Origin: Noviherbaspirillum saxi | GTDB taxonomy: Bacteria > Pseudomonadota > Gammaproteobacteria > Burkholderiales > Burkholderiaceae_D | Assembly (NCBI RefSeq): GCF_003591035.1 | Contig: NZ_QYUO01000001.1 | Location: 1,922,001-1,986,000 of the forward strand | Length of the DNA stretch: 64,000 bases | Reading direction: 5' to 3' | Part shown: positions 19,701-28,208 of the stretch, in pieces | Layout: the number at the start of each line of letters is the position of its first letter | Numbering within the stretch: position 1 is the first letter of the stretch | Notes under the pieces: generated by a model | Told to the model about the DNA's origin: nothing | Database searches by the model: none | Seen by the model: only the letters and a program-made list of their open reading frames with translations | Made by a program: the position numbers and the translations under genes

Positions 19701-19725
19701 ACAGACAGCAGACAAGTAAAAATAC

Positions 19726-20496
19726 ATGGTACTCAATTCGAAGTTCGGAACGGAAGATGTCAGTCCGTATCAAGTACATTCCCGCCGCGAAATCGTGGGA
19801 TTGCTGCGCGCAATGAGCGAGCGCAATCAGCTCGTCAGCATGCAGGCTGACGGTGGCGCCGAGGCTGTTGTGACTTCCGTGCTGGAGGTGGATGAAGACA
19901 ATGGCATGGTGGTGATCGACCGTGCGCCGAGCAATCTGGTCAACCAGCGTATCCTGGACAGCGACAATGTCTCGTTCGAGACCGTGCTCGACAATATCCG
20001 TATCTTCTTCTTTGCCGAAAGGGTAAAGGAATGCCTGTATGACAATTTACCGGCCTTGTATATCGGTTTGCCGACCAATATGGTCCGCTTGCAGCGCCGC
20101 GAGCACTACCGAGTTCCCACTCCGGTTGCCACACCGTTGCGCTGCACTATCCGCATACCGGCGGACGAAGAAGCGGGCGTAGCAGCCGCGACCGTCGTCG
20201 TCACCTTGAAAGACATCAGCGGCGGCGGCATCGCCGTCATCGATGAAAAAAAGCTGCTCGACAATACCATCGGCCGTATTTACAAGGATTGCCGCCTTGA
20301 ACTGCCCGGCGGAAGCCCGGTCCTGGTAGACCTGCAGATCCGCAATTCGAATGACCTGTCGCTAACGAGCGGCAAATCAATTCGCAAGATGGGCTGCATG
20401 TTCGTGAAGCCTGGACCGCCGATGCTGGCTGCAGTGCAGCGCTACATCACCAAGCTCGAACGCGAGCGCAATGCGCGGGCTACCGGACTGGGCTGA
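19726..20496 (+). CDS. ycgR: YcgR-type flagellar brake protein with PilZ domain
   Basis: YcgR binds cyclic di-GMP and slows the flagellar motor. The 256-aa protein has an N-terminal YcgR domain (about residues 1-115) and a PilZ domain. The c-di-GMP site is visible: RREHYR supplies the RxxxR motif (about residues 123-127) and DISGGG supplies D/NxSxxG (about residue 163). It is the last gene of the fliS group and is followed by a hairpin, after which the catabolic island begins. Confidence 0.93.
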   Translation: MVLNSKFGTEDVSPYQVHSRREIVGLLRAMSERNQLVSMQADGGAEAVVTSVLEVDEDNGMVVIDRAPSNLVNQRILDSDNVSFETVLDNIRIFFFAERVKECLYDNLPALYIGLPTNMVRLQRREHYRVPTPVATPLRCTIRIPADEEAGVAAATVVVTLKDISGGGIAVIDEKKLLDNTIGRIYKDCRLELPGGSPVLVDLQIRNSNDLSLTSGKSIRKMGCMFVKPGPPMLAAVQRYITKLERERNARATGLG

Positions 20497-20513
20497 TAGA
20501 CTTCGATTAGCGA

Positions 20514-20540
20514 GAACATTCAGTTGACGAGAGAATGTTC
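20514..20540 (+). terminator. Stem-loop after ycgR
   Basis: Perfect 8-bp arms GAACATTC (20514-20521) and GAATGTTC (20533-20540) enclose an 11-nt loop 18 nt after the ycgR stop. There is no clean T-run, only a CTCTTT stretch farther on, so termination is plausible but not certain. Confidence 0.4.
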
Positions 20541-20623
20541 CGCTCGTGCTCTTTAGCCTTGTCGGTCGATGTCGTGATTCCGAATCTCGATATGTCTGCA
20601 GAGATAAGAACAGTCAGAATACC

Positions 20624-21100
20624 TCAGCGTCGCATGACCTTATTGCGCGATATTTTTCGCTGCAGCTGCATGATGCCGTAAATGAGCGCTTCTGCCGTCG
20701 GCGGGCAACCGGGCACATACACATCCACCGGAATAATGCGGTCGCATCGTCACACCACGGAATACGCGTAGTGGTAATACCCACCGCCGTTCGCACACGA
20801 CCCCATCGAGATCACATACTTGGGCTCGGGCATCTGATCATAGACCTTGCGTAGCGCAACCGCCATCTTGTTGGGCAGCGTGGCGGCGACAATTATCAGG
20901 TCCGCCTGCCGGGGACTGACGCGGGGCATCATGCCGAATCGATCCATGTCGTAACGGGACGCGGCAGCCTGCATTATTTCGACGGCGCAGCAGGCCAGCC
21001 CGAACGAGAGATACCACAGGCTGTTGCTGAGGCCACGGGCCCACAAGTCTTCTATGCTGGTGAGAATATAACCGTGGCTTTCACGTGAGGTGGCTTCCAT
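20624..21100 (-). pseudogene. nuoB: nuoB copy interrupted by an in-frame stop codon
   Basis: NuoB is the complex I subunit that binds iron-sulfur cluster N2. The first 116 residues ([38 protein letters not shown]) are well conserved, with a good ribosome site (GGAAGGACGAT). A TGA at 20752-20750 then replaces the Arg expected in SVVRGCDRI. The frame continues without a shift as [20 protein letters not shown] to the normal C-terminus at 20624, so all four cluster cysteines are encoded but the last lies behind the stop. No other nuo genes are nearby. It looks like a solitary, recently inactivated spare copy; a sequencing error should be excluded. Confidence 0.82.
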
Positions 21101-21414
21101 ATCGTCCTTCCTAGAGAAAGGAAGACATTAAATGACAGCTTGCGCAGCTCTGCCAGAAGTTGCTTCTGTTCGCGGGTGCAATCGTCAAGGTTTATGGGAG
21201 AAATGCGAGGTTCAAGCACTTTCCAGTCGCCTTCCGGAAGGCCGTCGCGAATGTTCATTGCCTGTTTCTTTCTAAGTTGATGCATAGGGTCAAGCACGAC
21301 GCAACGCACATCCGCCTTCTTTCATGGCAGTACAGTCTGGCAGGTGGATTATTACTGCGCGATGCAGTACCGTATTGCCTTGACCTTCGCTACTTGTTGA
21401 CCTAAGTGCTAGTG
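21101..21414. other. Stretch between nuoB remnant and TRAP protein, with one weak small ORF
   Basis: About 310 nt without a recognisable gene. On the minus strand an ORF running from about 21309 to 21052 (with an internal ATG near 21258) encodes NIRDGLPEGDWKVLEPRISP and overlaps the start of the nuoB copy. I do not recognise it and see no strong ribosome site; it may be a gene remnant or chance. Confidence 0.3.
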
Positions 21415-22512
21415 TCACTTCAGCTTGGAGAAAATTTCGCTCCACAACGCCTCTTCGTACGCCTTGCGGTCACCCTTGGTTTCCGCAACGATCTTTTCCC
21501 ACTTCGCGAGCTTCTCGAGATATGTTTTAACCAGGACGTCCGCGCGCTCCACCCCCTGTTTCTTGTAGCTGCTGACGATGCGCTCGATCTCGGCACTACG
21601 GAACGCCGCCACTTTGTCGGAGTAGCCGCGCACGGGGCTGAACTTCACCCCCTTGCTTTCGGCAAACCGTCGTGCCTCCTGGCCGTCGGCGACGCTGTTT
21701 GCCGTGGCCTCGGCCACCAGGAATGGCAGGTTCCGGGAGATCACCTGCTTCTGTTCAGCACTCAGTTTCTTCCAGAGTTCGGTACTGGCGACAAACGGCA
21801 TGCGGCCGGCGAAGTCATGGCCGGTAGGCTGTTCGACGACAAACTTTGCCACATCGGCGAGGCCATACTGCTTCAGCCAATCAACACCAGCGATAGCGCC
21901 CTCGATCTGGCCGCGTTGCATCGCCTCGAATATCTCCGACGGCGCGGTCGCGGCGGGATTCGCCCCAAGCTGCTGAATGAATACCTGTGACGGGCCGATG
22001 CCCCGGATGAGCTTGCCCTTGAGTTCACCGATGTCATTGATCGGATTCCGGAGGATGGTGTAGAAAGGTGCGCTACCGGAAAACGAGAGTCCCTTGATCT
22101 TGTAACGCGATAGTTCGGCGTCGCACTCGGGGCAGTTCAACAGCACCATCTCGTTCATCGCGGCTGCGCCTGACCAGGGATCGAGCGGCTGAGGGCCGAG
22201 CTGGAGGAACAGACTCAGGGTCTTCAGCTCACTGAAGAAGAAGGCAGGAAACAGTTGGCCCGCATCCACGAGGCCGTCCTTGATGCTGCCCAGCGTGCTG
22301 CGGTAGTTGACGACCTGGCCGTCGAAGCTGGCGTCGAACTTCAATTGTCCGTTGGTCTGCGTTTCCACCCGCTTGAAGAACTGGACGTTGGCGCGCGAGT
22401 TCGCCTCGTTGGTTGGCATCGCGCCACCGAAGGCAATCTTGGTCTGGGCTGTAGCCGTGCCGGCTGCGACCAGTGCAGCAGTGATGAGAAGCGATTTGAT
22501 GATCCGATGCAT
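21415..22512 (-). CDS. dctP: TRAP transporter solute-binding protein DctP (orphan copy)
   Basis: This is a periplasmic binding protein that captures a carboxylate-type ligand for a TRAP transporter. The 365-aa product has a Sec signal peptide (MHRIIKSLLITAALVAAGTATAQ) and the DctP fold (KIAFGGAMPTNEANS, RGIGPSQVFIQQLGA). There are no dctQM genes beside it. A near-twin with about 18 substitutions and one inserted residue by eye lies at 39973-41073, next to a complete dctQM pair; the similarity extends through the ribosome site (AAGGAGACATCTC) and then stops. This copy probably shares that permease or is a redundant duplicate. The ligand is unknown. Confidence 0.9.
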   Translation of the reverse strand: MHRIIKSLLITAALVAAGTATAQTKIAFGGAMPTNEANSRANVQFFKRVETQTNGQLKFDASFDGQVVNYRSTLGSIKDGLVDAGQLFPAFFFSELKTLSLFLQLGPQPLDPWSGAAAMNEMVLLNCPECDAELSRYKIKGLSFSGSAPFYTILRNPINDIGELKGKLIRGIGPSQVFIQQLGANPAATAPSEIFEAMQRGQIEGAIAGVDWLKQYGLADVAKFVVEQPTGHDFAGRMPFVASTELWKKLSAEQKQVISRNLPFLVAEATANSVADGQEARRFAESKGVKFSPVRGYSDKVAAFRSAEIERIVSSYKKQGVERADVLVKTYLEKLAKWEKIVAETKGDRKAYEEALWSEIFSKLK

Positions 22513-22752
22513 GAGATGTCTCCTTGTAAAAAGTTGATATGAACCAGCATGTATTTTGTAGAACGCTTCAATGCTTCAATGATCCCGATGCCCTTATTGC
22601 TTGCCGACGAAGTACGGTCCGCCACGATCGCATTCGTCGCCTGGCTGACCGCATGGCGATCGAGGCGCTGCGAGTTGAGCTGCCCGGCTTCAAGTGTCAA
22701 GCATTGCCATGTGCATCGGATGGCTTCTGACCAGCCGCGAGTATGTAGAACT

Positions 22753-22791
22753 GAAAAATGCCTGGGCTGAATATGCTATCCAGCCCAGGTA
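22753..22791 (-). terminator. Rho-independent terminator of the porin gene
   Basis: On the minus strand an 11-bp GC-rich stem (arms 22791-22781 and 22769-22759; core CCTGGGCTG/CAGCCCAGG) with an 11-nt loop is followed by CATTTTT. It lies about 90 nt past the porin stop. The rest of the 22513-22880 gap shows no gene. Confidence 0.8.
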
Positions 22792-22880
22792 AGGCATCGC
22801 GCAGGCGACGCACACCTTGGAGACAATTGGTCGCTTGGACTCAAGCCGGCGGACCGCCATGGCCCGCCTTGGGGGAGTGC

Positions 22881-24026
22881 TTAGAAAAAGTGTCGAATAC
22901 CGACTGCCAGCGCCTTGATATCTGCGCTGAGTGCGCCGGGAGCTACTGCTCCGTCACCGGAAATCAGGGGGAAGGCCGCGGTCGCGCTGTTGTTCAGTTG
23001 GCCGTAAGAAGCGTACAGCGACGTGCGGCGCGACATCGGATGTACATAACCCAGACCGAATACATTCCCGGTCGCTGCGGCGCCGGCCACCGCTTCCTGC
23101 TTCATTCGCTGCAGGTTGGCGTATACCGTACCTGTGCCAATTTTTGCCGAAGCGCCTAACCAGGCATCACTACTGTCAGCATTGTTAGGCTGCTTCGCCA
23201 GGAAGTAACCCGCTGAAAGCGTATAGGCCCCGAACGTATATTTCGCGCCGATCACGTGATCTTTGCGAGTGCTGCTACCGCCGGTGAATGCCGCTGGCGT
23301 ACCAGCAACCAGCGGCAGTTTGAGTTCCTGATAGGCACCAGCGAGGACCAGGCCGCCCATCGTATAGATGCCACTTGCGCCCCACATGCGGTTGGCATCC
23401 GACGGCGGCATTCCCGCGCCGCCTGCGCTTTCCGAACCGAAGCTGACCATTACCCGAGCCTTGAAGCCATCCAGGTCAGGAGATTCATAGAAGACGGCAT
23501 TGCTCGCGCGTCCAAATCGTTCAGATCCGGTTCCCGACAACGCCACTGTTTGCTGCAGGTTGCCATACAGTCCCAAGGCCATGACATCGGTATCCCTCAC
23601 CACATAATAGTTCGGGGTATAGTCGCGGCCGAGCGTCACGCTGCCGAAGCCACCTTCCAGCCCGACATAGGAGCGGCGATTGAACAGGCCGTTAACAGCA
23701 GCGCCACCAGTCGCAGTCGGGGTGGCCGTCGACGGATTGCCTGCATACGTTTTCATGGCGCCAGTATCGAGATCGAACCCTGCCTCGAGCTGGAACTTGG
23801 CCTTCAAACCGTTACCAAGATCATCAACCCCACGAAAGCCAATCAACGACGCAGTCATCACGCCGGAAGAAAGGCCAACCGAATTCGATCGTGCCGCTGC
23901 GCCGTTGTCGGTAAATGCGACGCCTGCATCGACTACCCCATACATCGATACATTCGAAGCAGATTGTGCGTGACAAAACGGAGCAAACGTTGCAAGCACG
24001 GCCAGTGCCAAGACTGGTTTCATCAT
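22881..24026 (-). CDS. Gram-negative outer-membrane porin (Burkholderiales type)
   Basis: This is a trimeric 16-strand general porin that lets small solutes cross the outer membrane. From the ATG at 24026 (ribosome site GGGAGAC) the 381-aa product has a signal peptide (MMKPVLALAVLATFAPFCHA), then SNVSMYGVVDAGVAF, typical of the OmpC-like porins of this order, then LRNRRSYVGL-like and VTLGRDYTPNYYVV segments, and ends in the C-terminal Phe (GIRHFF) needed for assembly. The longer frame upstream is not supported. It is followed by a good terminator and divergent from an araC-type gene, so it may be induced with the catabolic genes. Confidence 0.93.
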   Translation of the reverse strand: MMKPVLALAVLATFAPFCHAQSASNVSMYGVVDAGVAFTDNGAAARSNSVGLSSGVMTASLIGFRGVDDLGNGLKAKFQLEAGFDLDTGAMKTYAGNPSTATPTATGGAAVNGLFNRRSYVGLEGGFGSVTLGRDYTPNYYVVRDTDVMALGLYGNLQQTVALSGTGSERFGRASNAVFYESPDLDGFKARVMVSFGSESAGGAGMPPSDANRMWGASGIYTMGGLVLAGAYQELKLPLVAGTPAAFTGGSSTRKDHVIGAKYTFGAYTLSAGYFLAKQPNNADSSDAWLGASAKIGTGTVYANLQRMKQEAVAGAAATGNVFGLGYVHPMSRRTSLYASYGQLNNSATAAFPLISGDGAVAPGALSADIKALAVGIRHFF

Positions 24027-24500
24027 ATTGGTGTCTCCCAAATAGTTAGAATAAGAATTGTTTTCCACTTCCGAACCAGACTTCTCGAAGATGCGAGCGT
24101 CTGAAAATGGTTGCCTCTCCATTGCAGGTGAGAACGATTGGATTATTACTGCGGGAATTCACGCTGGTATTGACTGCAACGCAGGCAATCATTGACCCGA
24201 GAAAAAGTGGTCCGACGTGAGTGACGTGATGCTGTGTCGGTCAACTCCGCCGACACGTGGCGAGTGGGCGGAAAGCGAGCAAGCGATGATGCCGCTATTG
24301 CAGGGCCGATCAAGACGTGAACAACCTCACAAAAAAAAGGAACCTTGATCGAAAAATTATGTAATATCGTCCGTGGAGACAAATAAATCGCGTTGCCACT
24401 TCGAGCCAACGCAACATCATGCACTTTTCTCACCAGGGCATGCGGCAGGGCTATGACAAAGGCAAGTAGTTAGCCACCAAATGCCAACTCACACGGCGGT
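24027..24500. promoter_or_regulatory. Divergent intergenic region between porin and araC-type gene
   Basis: About 470 nt without a gene, AT-richer than its surroundings around 24325-24390. It contains an inverted repeat, GCGTTG (24390-24395) and CAACGC (24407-24412), about 90 nt before the AraC start, that could be a regulator site. Promoters for both genes must lie here, but I cannot assign -35/-10 boxes with confidence. Confidence 0.4.
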
Positions 24501-25577
24501 ATGAAATCATCAGAATTGAGCGCGCAATCATCCCCCCCGATTGGAAGCAGATACACCACTGCGACATGGGTTTTGCGTTTGTTGACGGAGTACAGTGAGG
24601 AGCTTGGCCTTCCGGCTGAAGACCTGCTTCGCAGAGTTGGGAATGAACCAGGCCTGCTCGACGATCATGACGGACGTCTGCCCTGTGATGATTTCGTACG
24701 TGCGTGCGCCTATGTCGTCTCGCAATTCGCGATTCCACATCTTGGTCTTCGCCTTGGGGAGCGAATGAGGCCGCGCTACCTAGGCGCTTACGGCTTCGCT
24801 GTTCTCAGCTGCTCCAACATGAGGGAACTTTTTGTTCAGCTGGCGCGCTACACAGCGCTTGCAAGCAATGTCGGCCATATCTGGGTGGAGGAAAACGAAA
24901 CCGCATTCATTCGGTATTGGCGAAGCTTCATGGACCAAGGTGAGCCGACTCCCAATCTATTGGATGAGATGGCAATGGCCAGTTGGATTACCACGGCTCG
25001 CCAAACGACGGGCAATCCTGCCATGTCGCCTCGCTGGGTGGCATTCCGTCATTCGGCACCCGCGGATCTTGCGCCCTACCAGAATTTGTTTCGATGCGAG
25101 ATTCGCTTCGATGCAGACGAAGTAGCGCTATGTTTTGATCGTGAATTTCTTGATGTGAAGCTGCCACAGGGGGATGCGCGAGTCCATGCACTCATGACAG
25201 CCTTGTGTGACCGTCTTCTCACGCAGATTGGGGATCCGTCGGAACCCAAATGGCTCACTGATTGCCGACGAGTCATTATCAACGCGTTCAGGAACGGTGA
25301 GCCAGATGTCGGATATGTCGCGAAGATATTGGGACTGCCACCCAGCGTGTTACGCCAGAAGCTAAAGCAGCATGCATTGTATTTCCGGACGTTTGTTGAC
25401 GAACTAAGACACGATCTCGCGCTAACTTATCTCGCAGACCACACATTGGCCCTCCTCGACATAGCCTACTTGCTGGGATTTTCCGAGCAAAGTGCCTTTC
25501 AACGCGCCTTCAAACGCTGGACGGGAAAGACGCCCGGCGAATATCGCAAGCAATCGTTAGGCAACGCGGATTCGTGA
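24501..25577 (+). CDS. AraC-family transcriptional regulator (OruR/ArgR-like)
   Basis: The 358-aa protein has the long N-terminal Arabinose_bd-type ligand domain (about residues 30-225, including HLGLRLGERMRPRYLGAYGF) and a C-terminal AraC DNA-binding domain (about 255-350) with two helix-turn-helix units; the second contains IAYLLGFSEQSAFQRAFKRW and the end PGEYRK, the family signature. It is transcribed away from the porin gene and probably regulates it or nearby catabolic genes. The effector is unknown. Confidence 0.92.
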   Translation: MKSSELSAQSSPPIGSRYTTATWVLRLLTEYSEELGLPAEDLLRRVGNEPGLLDDHDGRLPCDDFVRACAYVVSQFAIPHLGLRLGERMRPRYLGAYGFAVLSCSNMRELFVQLARYTALASNVGHIWVEENETAFIRYWRSFMDQGEPTPNLLDEMAMASWITTARQTTGNPAMSPRWVAFRHSAPADLAPYQNLFRCEIRFDADEVALCFDREFLDVKLPQGDARVHALMTALCDRLLTQIGDPSEPKWLTDCRRVIINAFRNGEPDVGYVAKILGLPPSVLRQKLKQHALYFRTFVDELRHDLALTYLADHTLALLDIAYLLGFSEQSAFQRAFKRWTGKTPGEYRKQSLGNADS

Positions 25578-25613
25578 TTGTGACGACGACGAAAATATGA
25601 ACCGCCCCTGCCG

Positions 25614-25641
25614 CCAAGCGGTGATTTACGGTGCCGCTTGG
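25614..25641 (+). terminator. Stem-loop after the araC-type gene
   Basis: Arms CCAAGCGG (25614-25621) and CCGCTTGG (25634-25641) pair perfectly around a 12-nt loop, 37 nt past the AraC stop. No T-run follows, so this may not terminate without Rho. The gap 25578-25851 otherwise holds no gene I can support. Confidence 0.4.
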
Positions 25642-25851
25642 GGCTCCGTGCTCCATTCGGCACGAGGCCCGTTGGCGGCGGTACTTAAAGGATGGACGAA
25701 AGCCACTGTGCCAGCGGCGGCCAGGCATAGATCAGCCATGCCAGCACCAGCATCCTGATCCAGAAAGGCGTCGCACCGATAAAGGCGATCAGTGAGGGAA
25801 ATATCGACACAAGGAACTCGAGGCTCGATGCCCGGCATGCATAGATAACGT

Positions 25852-26499
25852 CTAGCTTGATGGCGGGTTCGTTTGCACCAGGCCGGAAAAAAGCAAGTCT
25901 GCTAACAAGTCCTCGTGCAATCCACATTCCTTGCCGATGGACATTTCAGAGGAATGCGACATCGCACTCAGCATCATCGGCGCAACAATGATGCTGGCAC
26001 CGTGGGCTACGTCGTGGATCCGGAACTCGCCACGGTCGACACCACGTAGAAGAACTCGGGTGACAATCGCCTCGATTGGTACCACGACCTCTTCATAATA
26101 AAAGCGTAATAGCTCCGGAAAGTTTCCCGCTTCGGCCACAACAAGTCTGGCAATGTCGGACAACGGCGTACGACAAAGGCGTTCCGATATCTCGTGCAGA
26201 ACAATGCGGAGCAATTGTTGGCAATCCACTTCACTCCGCTCGACAAGGGTTTCAATCTCGGCAGGATTGAAACCGGCGTTCTCTCGCACGACGGCCTTGA
26301 ACAACTCTTCCTTGTTCAGGAAGTGCAGGTATAGTGCCCCCTTCGAGATACCGGCCATTGCGGCAATGTCGTCCATGCGCGTCGCTACATACCCGTGTTT
26401 CGAAAAAACACGGAGCGCGGCCAATAGAAGCTCGCCGTTAGACGTCCTGGCACGGCGTCGTCGAACCTCGTGGCAGAAAGCATCAGGGAACCGCTTCAC
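25852..26499 (-). CDS. TetR/AcrR-family transcriptional regulator
   Basis: The 215-aa protein has the N-terminal TetR DNA-binding domain (LLAALRVFSKHGYVATRMDD, then AGISKGALYLHFLNKEELF, residues about 25-70) and a C-terminal ligand domain of the AcrR type. Its ATG overlaps the stop of a secreted Cache-domain gene, so the two are co-transcribed. TetR proteins are usually repressors of adjacent genes; the ligand is unknown. Confidence 0.92.
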   Translation of the reverse strand: MKRFPDAFCHEVRRRRARTSNGELLLAALRVFSKHGYVATRMDDIAAMAGISKGALYLHFLNKEELFKAVVRENAGFNPAEIETLVERSEVDCQQLLRIVLHEISERLCRTPLSDIARLVVAEAGNFPELLRFYYEEVVVPIEAIVTRVLLRGVDRGEFRIHDVAHGASIIVAPMMLSAMSHSSEMSIGKECGLHEDLLADLLFSGLVQTNPPSS

Positions 26500-26948
26500 T
26501 TGCCCTTGTAAATCCCGCAGTTGATGACCACGTCGCCGACTTGTTCCATGTAGGTCGACTTGTGTTCGATGTTACCTGTCGCTGGGTTTGGCCACTTGTA
26601 GTCGATCCATCCCTTGCCCTTTGTCTTGACCACTTCCATTCCATCCTTGATAAATGCCCGGCCGTCGGCATCTTTCATCAACAAGACATCCTTTCCTATC
26701 AACTTGGGAAAGGTGCCATTGGCAAGCACGACACCGTTCAAGTCGAGGACTGCGACATACAAATCCTTGTCCAGATATTTCGCGCTCTTGTTATTGATTT
26801 CCTCGATCGTCTTGTCGCGTCCGTTTTGCTTCAGCGACGAAATAACCTTTTGTACGAGCGCGACCGCCTCATCGGGCGTTCCTCGTTCTGCGGCGAAGCC
26901 CAAGGACGACGTCAGTACCAGCAATATGGAAGCCAGCAATTTTTTCAT
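26496..26948 (-). CDS. Secreted single-Cache-domain protein
   Basis: The 150-aa protein starts with a Sec signal peptide (MKKLLASILLVLTSSLGFAA) preceded by a strong ribosome site (AGGAGGAG). The mature part is a Cache domain of the sCache_2 type: a long helix, then DLYVAVLDLNGVVLANGTFP, LLMKDADGRAFIKDGMEVVK and GWIDYKWPNPATG. Cache domains bind small carboxylates or amines outside the cytoplasm, normally as part of chemoreceptors or kinases; here the domain stands alone in the periplasm. It overlaps the TetR gene by 4 nt. It may bind and present or scavenge the island's substrate; the function is inferred. Confidence 0.85.
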   Translation of the reverse strand: MKKLLASILLVLTSSLGFAAERGTPDEAVALVQKVISSLKQNGRDKTIEEINNKSAKYLDKDLYVAVLDLNGVVLANGTFPKLIGKDVLLMKDADGRAFIKDGMEVVKTKGKGWIDYKWPNPATGNIEHKSTYMEQVGDVVINCGIYKGK

Positions 26949-27283
26949 TTCTCCTCCTGTCGTTATAAAAAATATATATTTCGAAATCTGCGAGACGCCT
27001 AAGCGCGCTACTGCCATAGCTGCTTCATCGTGATAAGCAAATTATTGATTCTTTGCACGCAACCGTATTGACTTGGTGCACGCTCGCGGCGAACACCTCT
27101 TCCACGAATCTGTGGTGATAGAGCTTCAATACTTCGAGCTGCAGTTTCTCGTTCGATCCGAAATGAAAGACCACACCCCCTTTTCCCCATCGTGTTTTTC
27201 CGGGTGAGCATGATGCGCTTGCTACGCGGATAATTTGTCCCGTCGCCGTTCATCATGGAGAAAACCCCGTATCTCGCACAAAA
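26949..27283. other. Intergenic region upstream of the Cache-tetR operon
   Basis: About 335 nt. Near 26960-26985 it is strongly AT-rich, with a TATATATT run and an AAATATATATTT-like palindrome on the minus strand: a likely promoter and possible TetR operator for the Cache-tetR pair. The rest has a stretch that is open on the minus strand (about 27190-27045) but no recognisable gene. Confidence 0.4.
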
Positions 27284-28183
27284 TCACCTGTCCGCAGGAG
27301 AAGGTGGGACCTCCCGCGACAGAAATTCGATGATCGCTGCGCCGAAGATGTCGTTTCGGTCACCTGCCACCATATGGCTCGCCTTGGTGATATTCACATA
27401 TTGGCTTTTCGGGTAAAGCCGCAGAAATTCGCGCGCGCCCTCTTCACTGACGACGTCTGACATACCGCCGCGCACCAGCAATGTTGGAATTTCTACGCGA
27501 CTTGCACACGTCTCTAGCCGTTGCTGACGTTTGACAAGGTCAAACGTCTTCTCGAGTCCAATCAGAAACTGCGGATCCCAGTGCCAGTAGTATTTACCAT
27601 TCGCGCCAAGACGCACATTCTTGGCAAGCCCACCCAAATCCTTGGGTCGCGTACGGTGCGGCTGATAGTTCGCTATCGCATCGGCCACTTCTTCCAGCGA
27701 GTCGAAGCCATCCCGCTTCTGAAGCATGAATGCGCCAATTTTTTGCACGCCTTCGATTTCGACCTTCGGAGCCGTGTCTACCAGAATCACTGCGCTGGCA
27801 TGAAGTCTCCGTTCACCTGCAGCGATCAAACTCGTTTCTCCCCCCATCGACGCGCCGACCAGTGCTGCGTGCGTCTTGCCCAGCTGGCCGATCACGCATC
27901 TCAAATCCTCGAGCATCGCATCCTGACTGTAGTCTCCATCGTCAACCCAATCAGAGTCGCCGTGGCCCCGGGCATCGAAGGCGACCGCATAGTATCCCGC
28001 CGCACCGAGCTCTTCGCCGATGCGTTTCCAGGCATGGCGTGTCTGCCCGCCTCCATGCAGCAGCACCACCAAGGGGGCTGCCGGATCTCCCCAGGAATCT
28101 CCGGCAATCCGGACATCGCCGAATCCGCGCCAGAAATGCATGGGTTCAGGTGTACCTGCAATCCGCCTTCTAATTTTCATCAT
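27284..28183 (-). CDS. Alpha/beta-hydrolase
   Basis: The 299-aa protein has the alpha/beta-hydrolase fold: oxyanion HGGGQTRHAW, the FDARGHGDSDW loop, the nucleophile elbow GASMGG (Ser about residue 112), an Asp in LVRGGMSDVV and the catalytic His in KASHMVAGD. It probably hydrolyses an ester or a C-C bond of the island's substrate. The ATG at 28183 is preferred because AAGGA lies 6 nt before it. It is 25 nt downstream of the MmgE/PrpD gene, so part of the same transcript. Confidence 0.88.
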   Translation of the reverse strand: MMKIRRRIAGTPEPMHFWRGFGDVRIAGDSWGDPAAPLVVLLHGGGQTRHAWKRIGEELGAAGYYAVAFDARGHGDSDWVDDGDYSQDAMLEDLRCVIGQLGKTHAALVGASMGGETSLIAAGERRLHASAVILVDTAPKVEIEGVQKIGAFMLQKRDGFDSLEEVADAIANYQPHRTRPKDLGGLAKNVRLGANGKYYWHWDPQFLIGLEKTFDLVKRQQRLETCASRVEIPTLLVRGGMSDVVSEEGAREFLRLYPKSQYVNITKASHMVAGDRNDIFGAAIIEFLSREVPPSPADR

Positions 28184-28208
28184 CGCCATTCCTTGTTATA
28201 TGTCTGGC

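Noticed and set aside
20750..20752. TGA in nuoB as a selenocysteine codon
   Set aside because: The position is normally Arg, not Cys, and nothing suggests a SECIS element; a nonsense mutation is simpler.
25685..25927. 80-codon minus-strand frame with a hydrophobic end after tetR
   Set aside because: It overlaps the tetR 3' end, has no start with a ribosome site and I recognise no family; possibly a remnant of a membrane protein, not enough to call.
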